5,437 bases of DNA from Candidatus Latescibacterota bacterium (GTDB taxonomy: Bacteria; JAAXHH01; JABIQT01), in NCBI GenBank assembly GCA_018667995.1, contig JABIQT010000467.1, positions 1-5,437 of the forward strand, in the 5' to 3' direction. A program made the translations under genes and the position numbers. Positions 1 to 5,437 of this stretch are shown here, one piece after another. The notes below the pieces were generated by a model. It was not told the DNA's origin and did no database searches. It worked only from the letters and a program-made list of their open reading frames with translations. Numbering within the stretch: the stretch's first letter is position 1; each line of letters begins with the position of its first letter.

Positions 1-1602
1 AGTCAGTTTGTCGTAGCCACAGAAGAACCAATCTTGCCAACTATCGCAGGGCATGCGATCGATTTTGACGGCGTAGACGACTTCGTGCAGTCGGCTGCGC
101 CTGCGGGACTTCCGGTGGGTAGTGCCTCCCGTACCATGGAAGTCTGGTTCAAGACGGACAAGGATCTCGCGCTCAGCACGGAGTCCGGAATCGTGCATTA
201 TGGGACCGACACCATCGCAAATAAGTTCGGACTGATCACCTCGAGCAACGCACCGGGAAAACTCTACTTCTGGTCCAATACCATCGATCTGGCCGGCGTG
301 ACCACGTTGGCCACCGATACTTGGTATCACGCCGCAGTTACCTACGACGGGAACACGATCAATCTCTATCTCAACGGGCTTCTTGAATCAACAAGAATAG
401 GCCCACTGAATACGGTTACCGATGCGGACGGACTGATTGTGGGGAAGCGGTCGGTAGTCAGCCTCTGGGACGGGCAGATTGACGAAGTACGCATCTGGGA
501 TACGGTGAGGACGCAGACGGAAATACAGGCGGATATGAACCATCGCCTCAGCGGCAACGAAGCGGGCCTTATGACGTATTTACGGTTCGACGAAGGTAGC
601 GGTACGTCCACCGCGGATGATGGCCCTCTCGATAACACAGGAGCGCTCACCAATGGACCGGTGTGGGTCACGTCTACTGTGCCACTGGTGGAAGCTCCCC
701 TTGTTGGTGACGCTGATGGGGACGGGGTCATAACGGTTCTCGACATAATCCGTGTGGTTCGCGTAATCGTCTTCCTGGATTCTGGGCCTACTCCCGGCAC
801 GGACGATTATGCGCGTTTCGATGCCAACGGTGATGAGTCGCTTGATGTGGCCGATGCCATCAGTATCGTGAATGTGGTGCTCAATCTCCTGGTCAAGCCC
901 CAGACGGACGATTTATCTGGAACAGTTACCGTTGCGCTGGGTGACGCCCATCAATTGCCGGAAGGCCAGAACGCTATTAGCGTATCGTTGACAAGCGATG
1001 TGGCGACGGCGGGTTTGCAGGTGATGCTGAACTATGATGCGGATCTGATCCGTGTGGGTATGCCGCGGCTGGTGGATCGCCTTGAAGGGCTGGATATGGT
1101 AAGCAATGTCGCCGAAGGAGATATCCGGCTACTGATATACAGCCTGTCTGGTGAGAGTCTGCCTTCGAACATGGGTGATCTCATTCTCATACCTGTTGAG
1201 CCATTACGAGGCACGTCGTCGGTTGATCTATCACAGGCAATTGTGGTGGATCACCGGGCACAGATTCTGCCCGTCACCGTCGTGAACGGGACTGTCCGTG
1301 TGGCGGCCACTTCGGAACCTGCGGACTTCGCCCTTCTGGGCGCCCAGCCCAATCCTTTCAATCCATCGACGACGATTTCCTATGAGCTGCCCGTACAGTC
1401 CCATATCACACTGAGCGTCTACAACCTGCTTGGCCAGGAAGTGATTCGGCTGGTGGACGAGATGGCACAACCGGGAAGATACAACGTCCCATGGCATGGT
1501 TTGAATGCCAGCGGAGCTCCCGTGGCAAGTGGCATTTACATGTATCGATTGACGACCAGTACGGGGTTCACGAGCACCCGGCGTATGATGCTGTTGAAAT
1601 AA
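1..1602 (+). CDS. Modular exported protein, 3' part: LamG lectin-like, dockerin, cohesin-like, FlgD/T9SS-type C-terminal domain (5' truncated)
   Basis: The frame is open from base 1 to a TAA at 1600-1602 (533 codons visible), so the true start and any signal peptide lie left of the window. The TTG at 34 lacks a convincing ribosome site and is not taken as the start. Domains by visible residue: about 15-180, a LamG/concanavalin-like jelly roll (AIDFDGVDDFVQ, WYHAAVTYDG, LYLNG, IDEVRIWDTVRT); about 236-297, a dockerin-like repeat with two canonical calcium loops (DADGDGVITVLD and DANGDESLDVAD); about 300-435, a beta-rich cohesin-like module (ISVSLTSDVATAGLQVMLNYDADLI); about 445-533, a FlgD-like/type IX sorting-type domain starting AQPNPFNPSTTISYELP and ending RRMMLLK. 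From these families I infer a secreted or surface-attached protein binding carbohydrate or another protein. No catalytic domain is visible; one could lie upstream. The two gene ends and the wide gap downstream suggest a unit separate from the enzymes that follow. Confidence 0.9.
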   Translation, partial: SQFVVATEEPILPTIAGHAIDFDGVDDFVQSAAPAGLPVGSASRTMEVWFKTDKDLALSTESGIVHYGTDTIANKFGLITSSNAPGKLYFWSNTIDLAGVTTLATDTWYHAAVTYDGNTINLYLNGLLESTRIGPLNTVTDADGLIVGKRSVVSLWDGQIDEVRIWDTVRTQTEIQADMNHRLSGNEAGLMTYLRFDEGSGTSTADDGPLDNTGALTNGPVWVTSTVPLVEAPLVGDADGDGVITVLDIIRVVRVIVFLDSGPTPGTDDYARFDANGDESLDVADAISIVNVVLNLLVKPQTDDLSGTVTVALGDAHQLPEGQNAISVSLTSDVATAGLQVMLNYDADLIRVGMPRLVDRLEGLDMVSNVAEGDIRLLIYSLSGESLPSNMGDLILIPVEPLRGTSSVDLSQAIVVDHRAQILPVTVVNGTVRVAATSEPADFALLGAQPNPFNPSTTISYELPVQSHITLSVYNLLGQEVIRLVDEMAQPGRYNVPWHGLNASGAPVASGIYMYRLTTSTGFTSTRRMMLLK

Positions 1603-1842
1603 GTCGTGGAACATGGTGATGGGCAGGGGAGCGTATCTGTCAACCGCGCCGGCCATTCTTCAGATGCGTCTTTGGTCTACCGAATTTCAAATCTGAAAGC
1701 AGGCTTCTTGCTCGTCCATCTATATGTGTAGGACGATGAATTTTTGAATCCATAGTGTCGGTCCAACTGTGCTGATGCGCGGGACGGCCATACGCCGGGA
1801 AGTCCAGGCGATCGTCCCCCAATCGGCTCATGTATACCCCGC
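1603..1842. other. Intergenic gap after the modular protein
   Basis: This 240-base stretch has stops in the + frames and no protein-like reading. It holds a weak inverted repeat, TTCAGAT (1659-1665) against ATCTGAA (1691-1697), with a 25-base loop, and a tiny CGGC/GCCG stem near 1788-1800. Neither is followed by a T run, so no intrinsic terminator can be called. No convincing -35/-10 pair or Bacteroidota-type TTTG/TAnnTTTG promoter was recognised. Any promoter for the next gene should be here, but I cannot place it. Confidence 0.5.
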
Positions 1843-2709
1843 ATGACGGAGCCAGAGATGAAAGATGATCGTTACCTGCTGTTGGGCCTGAACGCCTTGA
1901 GCCGGGCCCATACGACGAACTATTTTGCGGACGGGCATCGCGGCGGTGCTATCATTTCCGGGGTGTATCTGTGCAGGGAAAATGACGTGGAGCATGACGT
2001 ACCCGATCTTGTCACAGGCATTATTGACGAGCAGTGGTCCTTATCCTCATTGTGTGCCCCCTTTCCCCAACAGCCGACCCATCCCCAATTGCTTGACCGG
2101 ATCGTCGACTGCCTGAGCGACCACGTCACCGGCCTTCGTGAAGTAGGGCACAACGTGATACTACCGGCCCTTGCCCTGAAGGCCTTTAGAGATGTCCCTG
2201 AAGCCATAACGGAGACCAGGGTTGACGGGGTCTGCCAGTTGATCAGGTCGTTCACGGCAAAAGCCGTTCCTATGGACGATGATTTTCACCTCCCCGACAT
2301 GAGTGTACCGGGCGTTGCCGCAGATTTTATCCTTTCCGAGTTTGTCCAATGCGCTGCCCGATTTATCGGTCGTGGTCAAGGCTGGACCGGGCATCTCTTG
2401 ACGTATGGAAAGGCATTGATGGATCTGTATAGTCTTGGCTACATGGATCTGGCCAAGGAGGCGGAGGCGGGATTCAGAATCTACGTGCGGCGCATCCGGA
2501 AAGGGCCACAGGACACAGATGGCGTCTACGAGGAACACGTGCCGACCGGATTCTCGCCACTCCAGGCCGATTATTGGCTGGAACGCGGCGGTGATGTACA
2601 CCTGGGACACAAACTGAAATACCCCTACGGATTCTACGGACTGTTGCAGTTTGTGAACGACCCTCAGATTGAGCAAGAGAGTCTGGCATCGGCCTTCAGG
2701 GTTCTTTGA
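1843..2709 (+). CDS. Uncharacterised mostly helical protein of about 285 aa
   Basis: I do not recognise a named family. The ORF encodes 288 residues from ATG 1843, or 283 from ATG 1858, which has the better ribosome site. There is no signal peptide or membrane segment, so it is probably cytoplasmic. The sequence reads as successive amphipathic helices. Distinctive, conserved-looking motifs are HTTNYFADGHRGGAIISGVYLCREN (residues 23-47), CAPFP (71-75), GLREVGHNVILPALALKAF (97-115), RVDGVCQLIRSF (126-137), IGRGQGWTGHLLTYGKALMDL (175-195) and LGHKLKYPYGFYGLL (254-268). The clustering of His, Gly and Tyr near helix ends could mean a ligand or active site, and the helical pattern would suit an alpha/alpha-type fold, but both are inference. 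The frame is intact, with no sign of decay. It stands 347 bases before a PhyH-like dioxygenase on the same strand and could serve the same pathway. Real gene: high confidence; function: unknown. Confidence 0.85.
   Translation: MTEPEMKDDRYLLLGLNALSRAHTTNYFADGHRGGAIISGVYLCRENDVEHDVPDLVTGIIDEQWSLSSLCAPFPQQPTHPQLLDRIVDCLSDHVTGLREVGHNVILPALALKAFRDVPEAITETRVDGVCQLIRSFTAKAVPMDDDFHLPDMSVPGVAADFILSEFVQCAARFIGRGQGWTGHLLTYGKALMDLYSLGYMDLAKEAEAGFRIYVRRIRKGPQDTDGVYEEHVPTGFSPLQADYWLERGGDVHLGHKLKYPYGFYGLLQFVNDPQIEQESLASAFRVL
1848..1851 (+). promoter_or_regulatory. Shine-Dalgarno-like GGAG that favours the ATG at 1858
   Basis: GGAG lies six bases before the ATG at 1858, a good ribosome-binding distance. The longer start at 1843 has no comparable purine motif upstream, so translation may begin at 1858 (MKDDRYLLLGLN), five residues shorter than the annotated maximum. 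Confidence 0.5.
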
Positions 2710-2898
2710 ATCTGTAGCACGGCCATCGAAGTAGATAATTCAGTTGGTATAAGTGTGGCGACTTGTTTGATTGAGGTCTCTATCACAATGTCTCGGGATG
2801 CGAAAATCATGGCGCTGTCATGGAAGTCCCTTAATTTGGCACTACATTCCATGATTGACGGCCGGCCTTACTTACTCAGATTCGATTCAGGCGATGGG

Positions 2899-2920
2899 AG
2901 TCGCACATTCCGACGCGACT
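2899..2920. repeat. Inverted repeat / possible stem-loop A
   Basis: AGTCGC (2899-2904) is the exact reverse complement of GCGACT (2915-2920), giving a 6-bp stem, with a possible extra G-U pair, and a 10-base loop. It lies about 140 bases before the dioxygenase start and only three bases before a second stem-loop. No T run follows. It could be a leader-RNA structure, a protein-binding site or chance. Confidence 0.4.
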
Positions 2921-2923
2921 TAT

Positions 2924-2948
2924 CAAGGCCGAGGGTTATGTGGCCTTG
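2924..2948. repeat. Inverted repeat / possible stem-loop B
   Basis: CAAGGCC (2924-2930) pairs exactly with GGCCTTG (2942-2948) around an 11-base loop. The stem is 7 bp with four G-C pairs. The absence of a following T run argues against an intrinsic terminator. Together with stem-loop A it forms a compact structured stretch about 110 bases upstream of the next start codon. Confidence 0.45.
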
Positions 2949-3041
2949 GCCGGTGAATTCCTCGGGTTCCTACATAGAAGATACAAGAATGACCCACTAT
3001 CGACATAACCAGCACAAACCATCCGTACGAACCACACACCC

Positions 3042-3048
3042 AGGAGAG
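3042..3048 (+). promoter_or_regulatory. Shine-Dalgarno AGGAGAG for the PhyH-like gene
   Basis: A purine-rich AGGAGAG precedes the ATG at 3057 by 8 to 10 bases. It is the strongest ribosome site in the window and fixes the start of the dioxygenase gene. Confidence 0.8.
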
Positions 3049-3056
3049 AGACACCG

Positions 3057-3941
3057 ATGATTGACCCGCATGCGAACACCTCCCGATCGATCACGGACGA
3101 CACGGTGGAGATGTCCGCCGACGAGAAGTATCTCTTTGACCTGCTCGGTTTTATAGTCGTGCCAGGGGTATTGAGTCAGGCGGAGCTGGATAAAGCGAAT
3201 GCCGCCATCGACGCGCAGGAATTGGCGCCGACCCCGGAGTATTTTGGGGAATCGAAGGCTTTGAAGGGCGAGAACAATTCGACACGATTGGGAAACAGCG
3301 AAAACCTCCTGGCCATGCCGAAGCCCCACTGCGAGCCGTTCCGGGAGATGCTGGCACACCCGAAGACCATGCCCCACCTCAATACGATCCTCGGCGAGGG
3401 CTGGCGCCTCGACCATGGTCCGGGCCTCATAGCCATGGACAAAGGCTGTTCCGGTGGCATGCTGCACGGCAGCTTTGACAATGCGCCGTATTTCTACCGT
3501 GAGGGTAAAATCTTCACGGGGCTCTGCGTGATCGAATATCTGTTGGCCGATGAGGGGCCCGGCGACGGTGGCGTGAGTGTGGTCCCAGGTAGCCATAAGG
3601 CGAACCTGAAGTGTCCGGAGAAGATGCTCAGGTGGGAGCAGTATCAGCAGTTCGTCACGGAGATCAACGCCAAAGCCGGTGACGCGATCATATTCAGTGA
3701 GGCCTGCACGCACGGTACCCTTCCGTGGACTGCGGATCATCAGCGACGTGCCATCCTCTACAAGTACAATGCGGCCCACATGTCGTGGGGCGGCGGCGGG
3801 CTGCCATCGGAGCTTCCTGAATATTGGGACGACCTCACGGCGCCCCAGCAGGCGGCCCTTCTGCTTCCATGCCACCATTCCCGCAGGCCCAAGCCGAGCG
3901 GCGGCTATGAAGGGCTGGAGGCATTGAATGGATCCGGCTGA
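3057..3941 (+). CDS. Phytanoyl-CoA dioxygenase (PhyH) family protein, Fe(II)/2-oxoglutarate-dependent oxygenase-like
   Basis: The product has 294 residues, a usual length for bacterial PhyH-like proteins, with no signal peptide, so it is probably cytoplasmic. Family members use Fe(II), O2 and 2-oxoglutarate to hydroxylate a small substrate; the substrate cannot be read from this sequence. The N-terminus has the typical YLFDLLGFIVVPGVLSQAELDKANAAID (25-52). The double-stranded beta-helix core follows: LHGSFDNAPYFYREGKIFTGLCVIEYLLADEGPGDGGVSVVPGSHKANL (136-184), AGDAIIFSEACTHGTLPW (207-224), then RRAILYKYNAAH (230-241). H219 is the likely distal iron ligand and R230 or R231 the likely 2-oxoglutarate arginine. 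The proximal site is odd: H137 is followed by G-S-F-D141 in place of the usual H-x-D/E, so D141 may or may not supply the carboxylate. The start is set by a strong AGGAGAG. The gene is followed after 138 bases by an oxidoreductase, suggesting a shared catabolic role. Family assignment is firm; activity and substrate are not. Confidence 0.9.
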   Translation: MIDPHANTSRSITDDTVEMSADEKYLFDLLGFIVVPGVLSQAELDKANAAIDAQELAPTPEYFGESKALKGENNSTRLGNSENLLAMPKPHCEPFREMLAHPKTMPHLNTILGEGWRLDHGPGLIAMDKGCSGGMLHGSFDNAPYFYREGKIFTGLCVIEYLLADEGPGDGGVSVVPGSHKANLKCPEKMLRWEQYQQFVTEINAKAGDAIIFSEACTHGTLPWTADHQRRAILYKYNAAHMSWGGGGLPSELPEYWDDLTAPQQAALLLPCHHSRRPKPSGGYEGLEALNGSG

Positions 3942-3982
3942 TCGACTATTTGAATAAAGCAAGCTATGACAGAGACACGACC

Positions 3983-4003
3983 TCCAGCGCATGCGGCGCT
4001 GGA
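3983..4003. repeat. GC-rich hairpin between genes 3 and 4
   Basis: TCCAGCGC (3983-3990) and GCGCTGGA (3996-4003) form a perfect 8-bp stem around the 5-base loop ATGCG, 42 bases after the dioxygenase stop. It is the strongest hairpin noted in the window. The bases after it (ATGCATTCGG) hold no T run, so it is not a classical intrinsic terminator. It could act as a mRNA 3'-end or processing stabiliser, or a weak terminator. Confidence 0.6.
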
Positions 4004-4065
4004 ATGCATTCGGACCTGCTGGTTCTGATCTCAGGTTTCAGACTTTTAAACAGATTTTGACATCC

Positions 4066-4071
4066 AAAGGA
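4066..4071 (+). promoter_or_regulatory. Shine-Dalgarno AAAGGA for the oxidoreductase
   Basis: AAAGGA sits eight bases before the ATG at 4080. The frame has a stop (TAA at 4047-4049) shortly upstream and no other ATG between, which settles the start. Confidence 0.7.
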
Positions 4072-4079
4072 CTCGTGTA

Positions 4080-5437
4080 ATGGCAACAGAACAACCCCGG
4101 ATCTTCGATACGGACAGACGCATCCGACTGGGCATCTGGGGACTCGGACGCGGTATGACTTTCTTCAAAACCTGCCAGGTACTCAATATCGAGGTAGTGG
4201 CGGGTTGCGATTTCAACGAGCACATGCGTGACGGATTTTCCGAATTGAACCCGGGCGCCTTCGTCACGGACGATGCGGAGACGTTCCTGCAGCAGGATTT
4301 CGATGCCGTGCTTCTGGCCACCTACTGTCCCGCCCACGCGGACGACGCCATTCGCTGTTTGAAGGCCGGGAAGCACGTACTCTCAGAAGTGACCAGTTTC
4401 CACACGCTGGCCGAGGGAGTACGCCTGGTCGAAGCGGTCGAAGAGAGCGGCAAGGTGTATAACCTCTCCGAGAATTACCCCTTCTCTGCGGCGAATATGT
4501 GGCTGGCGCGCAAGTGGCGTGAAGGGCTCTTCGGTGATCTGATGTACGCGGAGTATGAGTATGTGCACGAATGCCGCACGTTGGCCTACACGTACATCGA
4601 CGGCCATCCCATGGTGCCTGGCAACGAAACGCACTCCTGGCGATCCTGGCTCAACTTCCATTATTACAATACCCATTCTCTTGGACCCATGATGCACATC
4701 ACGGGGCTCAGGCCGACGCGGGTCACGGCGCTGCCTTCTACACCCGTGCTGGCCGGATATCCGACATCCGCGCGAGATGGTATGGGCGGCGTGACACCGT
4801 CGCTGATCAACATGTCAAACGGCGCAGTAGTTCGAAACTTGATGGGAGCCACCACCAACGACTCCCATCAACAGAGAATCTGGGGTACACTTGGTTCCTC
4901 GGAAATCATCGATGGAGATCTTCGTCTCAGACTCGGCGCTGCGGGTAACGGGCCAAAGCACGCGGTCGATCCGAAGTGGGACGATCTGGGCGAGCTGGCC
5001 GTCAAAACAGGCCACGGTGGTGGTGATTTCTGGACGCTCTACAACTTTGCGCGGCAGATCCTGGACGGCACACCGGCTTTCTTCGACGTGTACACCGCTT
5101 CAGACTGCACGATCCCCGGAATTCAGGCCTATCGCTCCTCGATTGAAAATGGACAGCCCTACGATGTACCAGATTTCCGGGACCCGGCACAGCGGGACCG
5201 ATACCGCGACGATGACTTTGGACAGCCCAGATTCGATCACAAAAACGGCCTGTTCCCCCAGGATCAGGACAAGAGCCTGACGGAACAGTTTTCCATAACC
5301 ATGCGGGATTTGATCAGCACAACCGTACAATATCGCGCCTACAGAGACTGGAAGCAGGTGCTCGAAGATATGACCGAGCCCGAAAAGATGGCCGATATCA
5401 TCGATCATTTGATCGAATCTCTGCCCAAGTTAAAGAC
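4080..5437 (+). CDS. Gfo/Idh/MocA family NAD(P)-dependent oxidoreductase (3' end cut by the window)
   Basis: The frame from ATG 4080 is open to the right edge: 452 full codons, no stop seen. The C-terminal helices (DLISTTVQYRAYRDW, EPEKMADIIDHLIESL) suggest that little is missing. The N-terminal Rossmann domain has RLGIWGLGRGMTFF (16-29), a glycine-rich turn of the form G-x-G-x-G, and VVAGCD (39-44), whose D44 at the end of strand 2 usually favours NAD. LLATYCPAHADDAIRCLKAGKHVLSEV (78-104) is the family's nucleotide-domain signature, but the usual catalytic E-K-P reads E103-V-T, so the lysine is absent. The second domain includes YNTHSLGPMMHITG (196-209) with H199 at a site reminiscent of the catalytic histidine of inositol-dehydrogenase-like and GH109-type relatives. 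There is no signal or Tat motif, so it is probably cytoplasmic. Members oxidise or reduce sugars, polyols and related compounds; some GH109 members cleave glycosides through a transient NAD redox step. The substrate is unknown. It follows a PhyH-like oxygenase on the same strand, consistent with a shared catabolic route. Confidence 0.9.
   Translation, partial: MATEQPRIFDTDRRIRLGIWGLGRGMTFFKTCQVLNIEVVAGCDFNEHMRDGFSELNPGAFVTDDAETFLQQDFDAVLLATYCPAHADDAIRCLKAGKHVLSEVTSFHTLAEGVRLVEAVEESGKVYNLSENYPFSAANMWLARKWREGLFGDLMYAEYEYVHECRTLAYTYIDGHPMVPGNETHSWRSWLNFHYYNTHSLGPMMHITGLRPTRVTALPSTPVLAGYPTSARDGMGGVTPSLINMSNGAVVRNLMGATTNDSHQQRIWGTLGSSEIIDGDLRLRLGAAGNGPKHAVDPKWDDLGELAVKTGHGGGDFWTLYNFARQILDGTPAFFDVYTASDCTIPGIQAYRSSIENGQPYDVPDFRDPAQRDRYRDDDFGQPRFDHKNGLFPQDQDKSLTEQFSITMRDLISTTVQYRAYRDWKQVLEDMTEPEKMADIIDHLIESLPKLK

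Larger units (their letters stand above)
2710..3056. other. 347-base intergenic region with inverted repeats
   Basis: No convincing gene was found here. Frame 1 (the frame of the upstream gene) stays open from 2710 to 3060, but its translation is rich in Arg, Ser, His and Thr and its last codons run through the next gene's ribosome site, so I do not call it. Another + frame is open from 2859 to 3008 without a plausible start; its last 30 codons look somewhat protein-like. The region also carries a GGCCGGCC palindrome (2860-2867) and two neighbouring stem-loops listed separately. No clear sigma-70 promoter or T-run terminator was seen; a TATAAG near 2749-2754 is isolated. Confidence 0.6.
3942..4079. 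other. Short intergenic gap between dioxygenase and oxidoreductase
   Basis: The gap contains a GC-rich hairpin (3983-4003) and the AAAGGA ribosome site of the next gene. No promoter was recognised. The spacing permits either co-transcription with the dioxygenase gene or an independent start. Confidence 0.5.

Noticed and set aside
34-36. TTG as start of the modular protein
   Set aside because: The frame continues open to base 1, there is no good ribosome site, and an exported protein should have a signal peptide, which is not here. The start is outside the window.
1231-1656. 141-aa open frame on the minus strand
   Set aside because: Most of it is antisense to the well-defined C-terminal sorting domain of the modular protein, and no family features are visible.
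1659-1697. Inverted repeat after the modular protein as a terminator
   Set aside because: The stem is only 7 bp with a 25-base loop and no T run follows.
2860-2867. GGCCGGCC palindrome as an operator
   Set aside because: An isolated 8-bp GC palindrome without flanking symmetry or a second copy is expected by chance often enough.
2755-3060. GTG-started 101-aa reading frame on the + strand
   Set aside because: No ribosome site, and the product is rich in Arg, Ser, His and Thr and lacks domain character. Its last codons read through the strong ribosome site of the dioxygenase gene.
2997-3992. 331-aa open frame on the minus strand
   Set aside because: It lies antisense to the clearly recognisable PhyH-like gene; the translation is Arg/Leu-rich with no domain, as expected for a shadow of a GC-rich gene.
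4571-4948. 125-aa + strand frame inside the oxidoreductase region
   Set aside because: It overlaps, in another frame, the continuous Gfo/Idh/MocA reading frame, which has recognisable motifs throughout.

Overview
The window carries four protein genes, all on the + strand, separated by non-coding gaps of 240, 347 and 138 bases. The first is cut by the left edge and the fourth by the right edge. The DNA has moderate to fairly high GC. No rRNA, tRNA, CRISPR array, transposase or phage gene was seen. The C-terminal module of the first gene (PNPFNPSTTISYELP followed by a VYNLLGQEV / GxxVASGIYMYRL pattern) is typical of exported proteins in the FCB superphylum and allied candidate phyla. A phytanoyl-CoA-dioxygenase-like enzyme next to a Gfo/Idh/MocA-type oxidoreductase fits the enzyme-rich genomes of uncultured marine lineages such as Latescibacterota or Poribacteria. 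The taxon is inference: no phylogenetic marker gene is present.

Layout. (1) 1-1602: the end of a large modular exported protein, with a LamG/concanavalin-like lectin domain, a dockerin-type pair of calcium loops, a cohesin-like beta domain and a FlgD-like/type IX-secretion-type C-terminal domain. (2) 1603-1842: a gap with no convincing promoter or terminator. (3) 1843 (or 1858) to 2709: an intact mostly helical protein of about 285 residues that I cannot assign, with several distinctive His/Gly/Tyr motifs. (4) 2710-3056: a 347-base gap holding two adjacent inverted repeats upstream of the next gene. (5) 3057-3941: an Fe(II)/2-oxoglutarate dioxygenase-like protein of the PhyH family with an unusual metal-site spacing. 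(6) 3942-4079: a short gap with one GC-rich hairpin. (7) 4080 to the right edge: a Gfo/Idh/MocA family NAD(P)-dependent oxidoreductase, at least 452 codons, lacking the usual catalytic lysine of the EKP motif.

How they may work together: genes 3 and 4 are the kind of pair (oxygenase plus sugar/polyol-type dehydrogenase) found in small-molecule catabolic clusters, and gene 2 may belong with them. The gaps are too wide to prove one operon, since each gene has its own Shine-Dalgarno-like site. The surface protein at the left looks like the end of a separate unit. I see no clear defence, mobile or otherwise spectacular system. The most novel items are the unassigned gene 2 and the atypical active-site motifs in genes 3 and 4.
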